This document shows positions 1-7,673 of a stretch of DNA of 34,497 bases, piece after piece (within the stretch, counting starts at the first letter, position 1; each line of letters starts with the position of its first letter). The stretch is taken from positions 1 through 34,497 of the forward strand of contig NZ_JGVW01000133.1 of the NCBI RefSeq assembly GCF_000687455.2, given 5' to 3'. The notes under the pieces were generated by a model, which saw only the letters and a program-made list of their open reading frames with translations, was not told the DNA's origin and searched no databases. The stretch is from Burkholderia sp. lig30. Lineage in GTDB: Bacteria > Pseudomonadota > Gammaproteobacteria > Burkholderiales > Burkholderiaceae. A program made the position numbers and the translations under genes.

Positions 1-704
1 ACGGGTTCGCCGGACGCTTACGTCGGTACGGCAAGCGCACCTTGATACTGTCGGGCGCCGTTGCGCTATTCGGCATCGCAGGCCTGATGTGCTGGGAATC
101 TTGGTGGAACGCGAATCCAGAGGTAGGCGTCGGTCTGTTCATTGGAGTAGCCGCCACCTGCCTCTACCTGTCACTATTGTTTCAGCGGCTCGAGCAGCAG
201 GCGGCAACCGACCCACTCACGGGGGTTGGGAATCGCGCCTCCTTTGAGCGAGCCATCGAACGAGTTCTGGCCATTCAAAGCGTTAAATCCGGCAATACTG
301 CTCTATTTCTTATTGATTTAGATGGCTTCAAGCAGGTAAATGATGCCTACGGGCATGCGGTGGGCGATGAACTGCTGCAGTTGTTCGCGAAGAAACTACG
401 AGCCAACTTGCGCCAAGGCGATACGGTTGCGCGTTTGGGAGGAGATGAATTCGTGGTTCTGGCGCGACACGTCGATGGTAGAACTGGTGCACGAACAATT
501 GCCAATAGCATTCATGCCATCCTCGCCAACATCCATACCATCGATGGCCACCGGATTGATGTATCCGCGAGCATCGGTGTTTGTATGTTATCCGTGGGTA
601 CTGAGAGCACCGCCTCTGACATCCGTGTCCTGATGCGATGTGCCGATAGCGCCATGTATCGTGCTAAGAGGCATAGCAATGGGCAAACGGTATTTGCCGA
701 TTAG
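1..704 (+). CDS. GGDEF diguanylate cyclase, 5' end cut by window
   Basis: The frame is open to the first bases of the window, so the N-terminus is missing; the first possible internal start is a TTG at 42. Numbering from that TTG, residues 1-48 form two hydrophobic, probably membrane-spanning segments. A complete GGDEF domain follows: DPLTGVGNR at about 57-65, the metal-binding LIDLDGFKQVND near 90-101 and GGDEF at 133-137. An RxxD inhibitory site (RQGD, 124-127) lies five residues before GGDEF, as in cyclases that are inhibited by their own product. The protein should make cyclic di-GMP from two GTP at the inner membrane. No EAL domain is present. Base composition is clearly lower in GC than the chromosome to the right, which fits the island. 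The sensor part, if any, lies outside the window. Confidence 0.9.
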   Translation, partial: GFAGRLRRYGKRTLILSGAVALFGIAGLMCWESWWNANPEVGVGLFIGVAATCLYLSLLFQRLEQQAATDPLTGVGNRASFERAIERVLAIQSVKSGNTALFLIDLDGFKQVNDAYGHAVGDELLQLFAKKLRANLRQGDTVARLGGDEFVVLARHVDGRTGARTIANSIHAILANIHTIDGHRIDVSASIGVCMLSVGTESTASDIRVLMRCADSAMYRAKRHSNGQTVFAD

Positions 705-745
705 GCACGCAACAACCTGGCAAACTAGCTGAATCTGAATTCAGG

Positions 746-1054
746 GTGTCATGCGTGACTGGGCCGCACCGTGAAAACACGCTGGGCTGCATAGTCGCGT
801 TGCCGGAAGCGACGCCGGTGCATGAGGCCGAGCGCCTGCAAGCCGACCTGGCGCGTGCGGGCATTGCGCCCTATGCGTGGGTCGTCAACCAGTCGCTACT
901 GGCAAGCGGAACGCCCTATCCGATGCTCTGCCAGCGCGGCACGTATGAGGTTCCATTCATTCGCCGGGTCGCCGACACCTTGTCGCAGCGAACCGCGCTG
1001 ATAGCGTAGCTCGCCGAGGCCCCCGTAGGGGAGGCCGGTCTGGAGCAGGTGACG
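746..1054 (+). pseudogene. arsA: ArsA C-terminal remnant with in-frame amber stop
   Basis: The translation matches the C-terminal end of ArsA arsenite-pump ATPases: VALPEATPVHEAERLQ, then AGIAPYAWVVNQSL, then a short VPFIRRV region. Reading stops at TAG 1007-1009, but the same frame continues with LAEAPVGEAGLEQV, which is how intact ArsA proteins end (LAEEPVG-like). The stop is therefore inside the ancestral gene. The P-loop and the first roughly 85 percent of the protein are absent, and similarity begins abruptly near 765. This is a non-functional fragment, probably left by recombination between metal-resistance modules. The assignment rests on my memory of the family consensus. Confidence 0.8.
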
Positions 1055-1073
1055 ATGGGCACCGTGCCTCGAA

Positions 1074-1421
1074 TCAGGGCGAGAACTGCTCGAATGCGGC
1101 GAGCGCGTGCGTCGCATACATCATCGACGGACCGCCGCCCATGTACACGGCGGTTCCCAGCACTTCCTCCAGTTCGGCGCGTGTCGTGCCGAGCTTGACG
1201 AGCGCCTTGACGTGAAAGCCAATGCAGTCGTCGCAACGGCTCGCGACGGCGATGCCGAGCGCCACAAGCTCCCGGGTCTTCCTGCTCAGCGCGCCGTCCT
1301 TGGTGCCGGCCGCGGCAAGCTGGCTGAATGCCGTCATCAACTCGGGCTGGGTGTCACGCAGGCGCCGCATCTGACCAGATACATCGTCGACTACTGCCTG
1401 GAAATTTGGAACCCCACTCAT
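1074..1421 (-). CDS. AhpD-like carboxymuconolactone decarboxylase family protein
   Basis: A 115-residue protein of the CMD/AhpD fold. It carries C63-x2-C66-x3-H70 (SRCDDCIGFH), the redox-active motif of AhpD-like peroxidase partners, preceded by the usual RELVALGIAVA helix. Members act as thiol-dependent peroxidase or alkylhydroperoxidase-like enzymes in the cytoplasm; the substrate is unknown here. The ATG at 1421 has AGGAGG at 1431-1436 on the minus strand, nine bases upstream. It lies downstream of the Met-rich periplasmic gene on the same strand, about 115 bases away, so co-transcription is plausible. Its place among metal-resistance debris suggests an oxidative or metal-stress role, but that is inference. 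Confidence 0.85.
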   Translation of the reverse strand: MSGVPNFQAVVDDVSGQMRRLRDTQPELMTAFSQLAAAGTKDGALSRKTRELVALGIAVASRCDDCIGFHVKALVKLGTTRAELEEVLGTAVYMGGGPSMMYATHALAAFEQFSP

Positions 1422-1534
1422 ACGTCTAGCCTCCTATATCAATCGCACAACATCGGTCACGCCGTGCGGATGGGCGAGCAGCAGGTCAATCGCATGACCG
1501 GCCATCCGCCAGACAATTTCGTTCCAGCCAAGCG

Positions 1535-2104
1535 CTATTTCTTCCCGGGCTCCGGGGCGACAACAGGAGGCCCCATCCGGTATTGCTGCTGCCACATCAT
1601 GTTGTTCATCATTTCCTGCTGCATTTGAAGATACTGGTCGCTCATGTATTGCCGCTTCCGCAATTGCTCAGGTGTCAGCTGGGAATAGTACCCGCCCATG
1701 TGACCCCATCCACCACCGCCGGGGCCCGCGCCACCCATCATTCCAGCACCGCCACGCCCCATCATGCCGGGGCCCATCATTCCAGGCCCCATCCCGCCAT
1801 AGCCCATCATTCCCGGCCCCCACATGCCTCGCATGGTGCCCATCGCGCTCTGCATCGTCTCCCAATGCTGCTGCAGGAGTCTCTGACGCTCCTGCGGGTC
1901 CTGGGTTTTGCCAATCTGGTCCATCTGCGCGTGCATGGTGGTCATCTGCTCTCGAAGCTGAGCCAGACTTTTGTCAAATTCGGCCGTGTTCGGAGCCTGC
2001 GATTTCGAGCTGCTCTTCGTAGTCGCCCCATCTTTCGCTGCCGCATGGGCCAGCGGTGATGTCAGGGATATTCCGATAACCGCTGCAAGCACAATTTTTT
2101 TCAC
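1535..2104 (-). CDS. Met/Gly-rich periplasmic protein, unknown function
   Basis: I chose the GTG at 2104 because GGAGG lies at 2109-2113 on the minus strand and the product then begins with a clean signal peptide (VKKIVLAAVIGISL, cleavage near AHA-AA). The mature part is Ser/Lys-rich, then helical and Gln/Met-rich (LREQMTTMHAQMDQI). It is followed by tandem GPGMMG/GYGGMG-type units at about residues 95-135 and another Gln/Met-rich helix (QMQQEMMNNMMWQQQ). Length is 189 residues. Met-rich and Gly-Met-Met repeats in exported proteins often bind Cu(I) or Ag(I), so a copper-buffering role is a reasonable inference given the metal-resistance remnants nearby. No catalytic motif is visible. A further upstream start at 2140 exists but would bury the signal peptide. 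Confidence 0.8.
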   Translation of the reverse strand: MKKIVLAAVIGISLTSPLAHAAAKDGATTKSSSKSQAPNTAEFDKSLAQLREQMTTMHAQMDQIGKTQDPQERQRLLQQHWETMQSAMGTMRGMWGPGMMGYGGMGPGMMGPGMMGRGGAGMMGGAGPGGGGWGHMGGYYSQLTPEQLRKRQYMSDQYLQMQQEMMNNMMWQQQYRMGPPVVAPEPGKK

Positions 2105-2306
2105 GACGCCTCCGTATAGACGTAAGGAGTGACAGGGCAATTCGCTCGACTTCTTGTTTCGTTCGAAGCATACGTCTGCGGCTACGCCTACTTTTGATGT
2201 GCATCAACGGTCGGTATGCGTTGAGTTCGTGCGAGCGGGCGGACCTCCCTGCGCAATCTGCGGTTGCCGAAGTCCCACTGATGTCGCCGATATGCTTCAG
2301 CTTGAA

Positions 2307-3371
2307 TCACGGCATCGCTTTGGCGGAATATCGAATCATGTCCGCGCCATGCTGCATGAAGATGTATACGGCGGCGCTCAGGAAGAACGTCATCATCGCT
2401 GCGATGGCAAGCGAACGGGTCTGCACTTGCCTGTCGTCGCCCACGTGGTGAAGCAGTGCGGCCGTGGCGATACACGCGATGCCAAAACTGACGCCTGCCG
2501 CCACGTCCGAAAACCAGTGTACCCCGAGGTAGAGCCGTGAAAATGAAATGAGGAAGATGAGCAGCCCCGCCGCGATTGCGATACGACGACTCCATGCGTC
2601 ACCGAAGGCGCGTGCGACGAAGAACGCCAAAAAGCCGTATGTCACAACACTTAATGTCGCGTGATTGCTGGGAAACGAGAAGCTGTTCACACCGTCATAC
2701 ATCAACACCGGACGAGGCCGTCGGATGACGAACTTGACCGTTTCAACGAATACCTGAGCCAAACCAACGGCCGCGACCCAATAGAGCGCGCTTCGCAGCT
2801 GCCGGCGCCAGACAAACCAGCCAAGTACGACGAAAATCACCGGTACCGTGACGGCCGCATCTCCCAACTCAGACATTGCGACCATGAGCGAGTCGAGCAT
2901 CGGAAATCGCATGCGCTGCAACACGTCATGAATCATGACGTCGACCTCAACAAGCGGGTCTCGTGTAACGACATCTTCGAGCATCCCGAAAAAAAGCCAC
3001 ATCCCGCCAATCACCAACACGACAGCAACCAGCGCATTGCGCATGCCGACGCGCGTGAACACCAACCTCCACGTGAGCGGCTTATTATGGAGCGCGCTGA
3101 ACCCGCCACCTGGCGACGCCGGCGAGGCGGTCAATTTATCAATGAGCCGTTTCATGACGACGACCGTCACCACGACCACCAGCGCGGACGGGATAAACAT
3201 GATGGGCGACGGTAACGCGAAGCCAAAGAAAGTCTCAAGCGGCGCTATGACGAGGGTTGCGACGAATGATGCAAGCATCATCGCAATCGACACGCCACGA
3301 AACGCGTTGAGCGGGCTCGACAGCAATACCAGCGTGCTCGTAGCGACGCAGTACAAGGCGAGTGTCGCCAT
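2307..3371 (-). CDS. PAP2 phosphatase joined to a P-type ATPase-like tail
   Basis: Counting from the ATG at 3371 (354 residues), the C-terminal two thirds is a membrane phosphatase of the PAP2 family. All three motifs are present: KFVIRRPRP (213-221, the KX6RP motif), PSNH (234-237, a variant of PSGH) and SRLYLGVHWFSD (278-289, SRX5HX3D). The stretch from about residue 100 resembles the C-terminal half of bifunctional DedA/PAP2 proteins, which dephosphorylate lipid phosphates such as undecaprenyl pyrophosphate. Residues 1-80 are three or more membrane helices that resemble the final helices of CtpE-like P-type ATPases (ARSMATLALY, then LETFFGFALP). The gene thus looks like a chimera. The start is uncertain: the frame stays open to 3596, but the bases above 3420 belong to the integrase-like gene in another frame, and no good ribosome-binding site precedes 3371. 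Confidence 0.7.
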   Translation of the reverse strand: MATLALYCVATSTLVLLSSPLNAFRGVSIAMMLASFVATLVIAPLETFFGFALPSPIMFIPSALVVVVTVVVMKRLIDKLTASPASPGGGFSALHNKPLTWRLVFTRVGMRNALVAVVLVIGGMWLFFGMLEDVVTRDPLVEVDVMIHDVLQRMRFPMLDSLMVAMSELGDAAVTVPVIFVVLGWFVWRRQLRSALYWVAAVGLAQVFVETVKFVIRRPRPVLMYDGVNSFSFPSNHATLSVVTYGFLAFFVARAFGDAWSRRIAIAAGLLIFLISFSRLYLGVHWFSDVAAGVSFGIACIATAALLHHVGDDRQVQTRSLAIAAMMTFFLSAAVYIFMQHGADMIRYSAKAMP

Positions 3372-3898
3372 CGACCGTGCGTTATCAAGGCTGCCGTGCT
3401 GGTACTCATCCTCGGGAAAGTAACCCTGCCTACTTTTCCAGCTAGAAACAGAGGCCGCAGGCATGACCTCAGGCCATTCAAGTGTTCGGCAAGCGTGGTT
3501 GCCTGCTTGGGATACAACTCCGACTTTCTTGCCGCGAACCAGCACGTTATGGCTTTTGTAAGAGGCCCGCTGTCTCCCATCGTTCCGCCGCGACATGCGT
3601 TCGCGACCTCGACACGCAACTCCTCATCGGTAGCCACGAACGCCACGAAGTTCCGCAATACAAAAAGCTTGTGGAGAGCGTACGCCCGGCTATCTCCGTT
3701 GGCAAAGGCCTTCGCCAGCGTCTCGGCAACTTCGTCCGCGAAGGAAGACGGCAGAACCGAGCGAAGAAAAGTGAAGTCAAAGACCCTATATAGAGAAGGG
3801 ACTTCATATACCAGCGGGGCGCGGAGTATCACTAGCCCCGCGACGCTCCGTCCATGTTCGGACACCATTACTGGTCGTGGTTGTTTGGGCTTTGCCAT
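3278..3898 (-). pseudogene. Truncated integrase-like gene
   Basis: The ATG at 3898 has GGAGG at 3902-3906 on the minus strand. About 162 residues look like one coherent protein. They end with a helical stretch (AITCWFAARKSELYP, then TTLAEHLNGLRSCLRPLF) resembling the SAM-like core-binding domain at the N-terminus of tyrosine recombinases. At about 3413-3425 the sense changes: this frame degrades into Arg/Cys-rich noise until the stop at 3278, while the neighbouring frame begins the membrane helices of the PAP2 chimera. The catalytic R-H-R-Y half is therefore missing. The gene sits about 1.5 kb from the thyA junction and diverges from an XRE regulator, as integrase modules often do. The integrase assignment is tentative; the truncation is better supported. 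Confidence 0.5.
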
Positions 3899-4030
3899 GC
3901 GCCTCCGGGTCCAGTCGGATAGGAGTCGAAACTGGGGAAGGATGGATTCGCCCAAGCGGCAACGTATAACGTAAAATGCGTTAATGTGAAACGCACTCCC
4001 CGTCGCCGGCGGACTATCCAGTCGTCAAAT

Positions 4031-4057
4031 AGATACTTTTCCGTATCTATTGGATAC
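4031..4057. promoter_or_regulatory. Candidate operator with three half-sites
   Basis: AGATAC (4031-4036) and GTATCT (4043-4048) form a perfect six-base inverted repeat, and GGATAC (4052-4057) forms a second overlapping dyad with the middle element (GTATC-N4-GATAC counted from 4043). The site lies between the divergent integrase-like gene and the XRE gene and ends 36 bases before the XRE start. The arrangement is that of a self-regulating repressor operator. Binding by the adjacent XRE protein is inference. Confidence 0.5.
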
Positions 4058-4093
4058 AAAATAGTAGCGCGAAGGCTCCATGTCAAGGGCAAA

Positions 4094-4345
4094 ATGAACT
4101 CGGAACTTTTAGAGGAGTACGAATGCCACACCCGGCGCCTGCTCGCTGCAAATCTGCGCAGCGCGCGTGCTCACAAAGGGCTCAATCAGGAAGAGTTGGG
4201 GCAACTAGTGGGACTTCACCGCACGTACATCGGAGGTTTGGAGCGAGCGGAAAGAAACGCCTCGTTAGATACGATTGCAAGAATCGCGAAGGCGTTGGGG
4301 TACGAAGTGTACGAGCTGCTGAGCCCGACATTGCATGTGCGGTGA
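4094..4345 (+). CDS. Small XRE-family HTH regulator
   Basis: An 83-residue protein that is almost entirely one Cro/CI-type helix-turn-helix domain: LRSARAHKGLNQEELGQLVG, then HRTYIGGLERAERN, then LDTIARIAKALGYEVYELL. It resembles restriction-modification controller (C) proteins and element-encoded repressors. The ATG at 4094 is chosen because the domain begins about 18 residues later; the frame is open further upstream to 3986, but that part runs through the operator and is Arg-rich noise. It is divergent from the truncated integrase-like gene. It probably binds the three-half-site dyad at 4031-4057 as a dimer and controls itself and the element's recombination genes. No restriction enzyme gene is visible nearby. 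Confidence 0.85.
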   Translation: MNSELLEEYECHTRRLLAANLRSARAHKGLNQEELGQLVGLHRTYIGGLERAERNASLDTIARIAKALGYEVYELLSPTLHVR

Positions 4346-4359
4346 TGGTGTTTGCGGAC

Positions 4360-4378
4360 GCGAGGTTGTTTACCTCGC
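4360..4378. terminator. Short hairpin between convergent genes
   Basis: GCGAGGT (4360-4366) and ACCTCGC (4372-4378) form a seven-base-pair stem with a five-base loop between the convergent XRE gene and island thyA. It has no clear U-tract, so termination is uncertain. Confidence 0.35.
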
Positions 4379-4399
4379 CCCACGTCAGAGAGTTGCTGC

Positions 4400-5233
4400 T
4401 TAGACCGCGATAGGCGCCTTGATGGCAGGGTGGTGCTGGTAGCCCTCAATCACGAAGTCTTCGTAAAGATAGCTGAAAATGTCATCCGGCTTTCGAGCGA
4501 GTTTGAGCGTGGGGAGCGGGTACGGCTCACGCGTGAGTTGCTCGTTAACCTGTTCCAGATGGTTCATGTAGATGTGGCAATCGCCCCCAGTCCAAATCAG
4601 CTCGCCAACTTCGAGGTCGCACTGCTGCGCCAGCATGTGAACGAGCAACGCATAACTCGCGATATTGAAGGGCGTCCCGAGGAAGGCGTCTTGGCTGCGA
4701 CAATACAAGAGGCAGCTCAGCTTGCCTTCGCTTACATAGAACTGGGCAAGACAATGGCACGGCGCCAACGCCATCCGCCCCTCTTTAACGTTCTCGACCG
4801 GCGACACGCTCTCATCCGGAAACTCTGCCACATTCAGTGCCGTCAGCAACAGGCGGCGCGAGTTCGGCCGGTTCTTAATCTGGTTGACGAGCTGCGCGAC
4901 CTGGTCAACAACTGTGCCATCCGGGCGCGGCCAGAAACGCCACTGATGACCATAGACCGGACCGAGGTTACCGTTCTCGTCCGCCCACTCATCCCAAATG
5001 GTGACGCCGTTCTCGTTCAGGTACTTGATGTTTGTGTCACCGTTCAGGAACCAAAGCAACTCATGAATGACACTCTTCATGTGGATGCGCTTAGTGGTGA
5101 CGAGAGGAAAACCCTCAGACAAGTCAAAGCGAAGCTGGCGCCCGAAAACACTAATCGTCCCGGTGCCGGTCCGGTCCATCTTCTTGGAGCCGGTCGACAA
5201 GATGTCGCGCAGGAGGTCGAGGTATTGAATCAT
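4400..5233 (-). CDS. thyA: Thymidylate synthase, island-borne replacement copy
   Basis: A complete 277-residue ThyA that makes dTMP from dUMP with methylenetetrahydrofolate. The catalytic cysteine is Cys159 in [11 protein letters not shown]; many family members have PCHxLFQFYV here. Other landmarks are [12 protein letters not shown] (20-31), [14 protein letters not shown] (42-55), [12 protein letters not shown] (58-69), [12 protein letters not shown] (124-135), [13 protein letters not shown] (185-197), [14 protein letters not shown] and the conserved C-terminal PIAV. It is clearly of a different lineage from the resident gene: it has an insertion around 138-152 ([15 protein letters not shown]) and lacks the residues that distinguish the resident protein. 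It lies 51 bases downstream of the stop of the broken resident thyA, on the same strand, with no strong ribosome-binding site. It may be expressed from the resident promoter. Confidence 0.95.
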   Translation of the reverse strand: MIQYLDLLRDILSTGSKKMDRTGTGTISVFGRQLRFDLSEGFPLVTTKRIHMKSVIHELLWFLNGDTNIKYLNENGVTIWDEWADENGNLGPVYGHQWRFWPRPDGTVVDQVAQLVNQIKNRPNSRRLLLTALNVAEFPDESVSPVENVKEGRMALAPCHCLAQFYVSEGKLSCLLYCRSQDAFLGTPFNIASYALLVHMLAQQCDLEVGELIWTGGDCHIYMNHLEQVNEQLTREPYPLPTLKLARKPDDIFSYLYEDFVIEGYQHHPAIKAPIAV

Positions 5234-5284
5234 GTTCGAGCTACAAAAAATAAGGGCCGCATGCTGCCGCGTCAGGCTTATATA

Positions 5285-5983
5285 TTAAAGGGGTTTCAGC
5301 GCGATGCGTGAATTGCCCGTAATCTTACGGGCAATCGCTTCGCTCATCTCCCTTGTCCGGCAAAGGATTCGGCGTAGCCCGTAACTGCACCGGGTCACAA
5401 AGATGTGGCAAGCCGGCAGCGCGATCTGGTCGAGCACCGCCGGATTCCATGCGTGGAACAGGATGCGACGGTCGGACGGGTTCTGCATGATCGTGTCGAG
5501 GCATTGGCGCAGCTGGTCGATCGCCTTGTACAGCAGCACTTTCGGCGCACCGTCCTCGTCGAAGCGCGTGACGACGCGAAAGCCGCGCTGCGTCGCATCG
5601 GCGATCTGCGCGTCGGCGCCCGCGTCGAGCACCTTGTAGCCGGGCCACTGGCGCCATTGCACGCCATAGACGTCGCCGAGATCGTCGACGCCCTGACGGT
5701 ACGGATTCGCAAGCCACTGCGCGTTCTCGTTCGCGTTGGAATCCCACACCTTGCAGCCGAGCGCGCGGAAGTCCGCCGCGCTCCTCGACGCGCGCAGGAA
5801 GCCCACCAGCTCGCCGATCGCCGACTTGAACGCGAGCTTCTTCGTCGTCACGGCCGGAAAGCCTTGCTGCAGGTCGAAGCGCAGCATGGCGCCGGGCATG
5901 CTGATGGTGCGGATGCCCGTGCGGTTTTCCTGCCAGGAGCCGGTGTCGAGGATAGTGCGAACGAGATCGAGATACTGTTTCAT
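5285..5983 (-). pseudogene. thyA: Resident thyA truncated at its catalytic site
   Basis: The start ATG at 5983 has AAGGA at 5990-5994 on the minus strand. The first 193 codons (5405-5983) are a normal Burkholderia-type Thy[79 protein letters not shown]. The native sequence stops exactly after the Cys-His of the active site; what follows ([12 protein letters not shown] to the stop at 5285) is island DNA read by chance and includes the palindrome. Family members of this type are about 320 residues, so some 130 residues are missing, including the dUMP-binding D(G)xN region and the C-terminal closure residues. The product cannot be active. It may still serve as the leader for transcription of the replacement thyA. 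Confidence 0.9.
5312..5335. repeat. Perfect palindrome beside the thyA junction
   Basis: ATTGCCCGTAA (5312-5322) and TTACGGGCAAT (5325-5335) are perfect 11-base inverted repeats with only two bases between them. The core octamer GCCCGTAA occurs a third time at 5377-5384, so three copies lie within 95 bases of the island/chromosome boundary near 5404. Clustered short repeats at an element end are typical of recombinase binding (arm or core) sites. A transcription-factor operator for the downstream thyA is an alternative. Confidence 0.6.
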
Positions 5984-6024
5984 GCGGGTTCCTTCGGCCG
6001 CGACTGCGGCCGCACCCGGCAATT

Positions 6025-7422
6025 CTAGCAAGCGTGGCCCGATGTCTCGTGTGGCGGCGGCGCGAGGCCCGTGAGCGCGTCGCCACGATCGCGCATCCCG
6101 TGCGCGCACATCAGCCGGTACAGCGTGACGCGCGACACGCCCAGCTCACGCGCCGCATCGGCGAAGCGCCCGTGATGGCGCTGCAGCGCGTGTTCGATCG
6201 CCTGCCGCTCGGCAGCCTCGCGCGCCTCGACGAGCGATACCGGCGCGAGCGCCGCGTAGTCGCCGAGTTCGAGATCCTCCGCGCTGATCATCCTGCCTTC
6301 GGACATCACGATCGCGCGGCGCACGCGGTTGATCAGCTCGCGCACGTTGCCAGGCCACGCATAGCCGTACAGCGCGGCGATCGCATCGGGCGAGAAGCCG
6401 CGCAGCCGGCGGTGCGCGTCGCCCTTGAAGCGCTCGAGCATGTGGCGGGCGAGCACCTCGATATCCTTGCCGCGGGCACGCAGCGGCGGCTCCTCGATCC
6501 TCAGCACGCAAAGCCGATGGAACAGGTCTTCGCGAAAGCGGCCTTCGCCGAGCGCCGCGTGCATGTCGACGTGCGTCGCGCAGATCGCGCGCACGTCGAC
6601 CGGAATCGACCCGTGGCCGCCGAGCCGCTCGATCTTGCCCTCCTGCAGGAAGCGCAGCAGGCTCGCCTGGCTCTCGAGCGGCAGATCGCCGATTTCATCG
6701 AGGAACAGCGTGCCGCCGTGCGCGGACTCGACGCGACCGATCTTGCGCTGGTTCGCGCCGGTGAACGCGCCGCGTTCGTAGCCGAACAGCTCGGCCTGCA
6801 GCAGCGTCGCCGGAATCGCGCCGCAATTGATCGCGACGAACGGCCCGCGCGCGCGCGCCGAGCGCTCGTGAATCGCGACGGCCGTCAGTTCCTTGCCGGT
6901 GCCGGATTCGCCGGAGATGAAGACGGGCGCGTCGGTCGTCGCGACACGGCGAATCATCTTGAACAGCGCGAGCATCGCGTCGCAGGTGCCGACCATCTCG
7001 CCTTCGCTGCGCCCCACTGCCGCCGGTGGCGCGACGAGATCCGTGAGCGTGACCATCCCGTGCGCATGACCGACCGTCTCGATGATGCGCGCCGTCTCGT
7101 AAGGCATCGTCACGTAGTCGAAGCAGTAGTCGCGAATCAGGTGGCGCAGCACGGCGTCCTGAAGCTGGCCCCGTTGCGTGGCCGCGATCCAGCCGATATG
7201 CGGAATCGTGAGGCAGCCCTCCAGCTCGCGCAGATCGGATGATTTGAATCCCGACGAGAAATCGAGCAGCCCGGCCTTGGCGACGCCCTGCTGCGCGGCG
7301 CGCCGCACGTCCCGGACCGTCTGCGCGAGATCCACGCGCCAGCCGCGTGCATCGAACTGCCCGCGCAATGTCTCGCTCGGCTCACGCGAGAAATAGATCA
7401 CATGCCGCGCCTCGGCTTCCAT
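6025..7422 (-). CDS. VpsR-like sigma-54 activator (divergent)
   Basis: A 465-residue enhancer-binding protein counted from the ATG at 7422; a TTG at 7491 would add 23 unlikely residues. Residues 1-135 are a receiver-like domain of the VpsR type ([49 protein letters not shown]). The AAA+ domain has Walker A GESGTGKE (171-178), GAFTGA (218-223, the sigma-54 contact loop) and Walker B LFLDEIGD (239-246). The C-terminus is a Fis-type helix-turn-helix ([17 protein letters not shown]). It faces away from the amyloid operon across a 541-base regulatory region and most likely activates that operon through RpoN. Some VpsR relatives (VpsR, BerB) bind cyclic di-GMP; that is untested here. It ends 41 bases before resident thyA on the same strand, so the two may share a transcript. 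Confidence 0.93.
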   Translation of the reverse strand: MEAEARHVIYFSREPSETLRGQFDARGWRVDLAQTVRDVRRAAQQGVAKAGLLDFSSGFKSSDLRELEGCLTIPHIGWIAATQRGQLQDAVLRHLIRDYCFDYVTMPYETARIIETVGHAHGMVTLTDLVAPPAAVGRSEGEMVGTCDAMLALFKMIRRVATTDAPVFISGESGTGKELTAVAIHERSARARGPFVAINCGAIPATLLQAELFGYERGAFTGANQRKIGRVESAHGGTLFLDEIGDLPLESQASLLRFLQEGKIERLGGHGSIPVDVRAICATHVDMHAALGEGRFREDLFHRLCVLRIEEPPLRARGKDIEVLARHMLERFKGDAHRRLRGFSPDAIAALYGYAWPGNVRELINRVRRAIVMSEGRMISAEDLELGDYAALAPVSLVEAREAAERQAIEHALQRHHGRFADAARELGVSRVTLYRLMCAHGMRDRGDALTGLAPPPHETSGHAC

Positions 7423-7673
7423 ACCCACACCCCGTTCATCAACCGTCTTACGATTACCGGCACACGCGCCCTCGCGTGGTGAAAGGATCAAACAGGGTCC
7501 ACGCGCAGGCTGGCTCGATTCACCGGTTCACGGCGAGGCGGCACCGCTCTCCTCGCATTCACGGCACGTATCGGAATCGAGGGCTCTGGCGAGTCTCTTC
7601 GGATGTTTTTCTTGTGGTTAAAGCAGCTTAGTTATACACGCCAAACAAAACAAATCGATTTCGAAAAACAGCC

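Larger units (their letters stand above)
1..5404. mobile_element. Right end of a genomic island inserted in thyA
   Basis: This stretch differs from the rest of the window in base composition, carries several truncated genes (arsA, integrase-like, ATPase/PAP2 chimera) and ends inside the coding sequence of the resident thyA, next to palindromic repeats. An integrase-like remnant and an XRE regulator lie near that end, as in integrative elements. The left boundary is outside the window, as is the missing 3' third of the resident thyA if it still exists. Whether the element is still mobile is doubtful, since the only integrase candidate is cut off. Confidence 0.65.

Noticed and set aside
1434..1555. 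Minus-strand reading frame of about 35 residues before the AhpD-like gene (IALGWNEIVWRMAGHAIDLL, then LAHPHGVTDVVRLI).
   Set aside because: It reads like protein but has no convincing start or ribosome-binding site, overlaps the end of the Met-rich gene and matches nothing I know. It may be another remnant.
5285..5404. Possibility that residues after LPACH in the resident thyA are a functional alternative C-terminus.
   Set aside because: The 40 residues lack every conserved ThyA feature, are partly encoded by the palindrome, and the substrate-binding and closure residues are gone.
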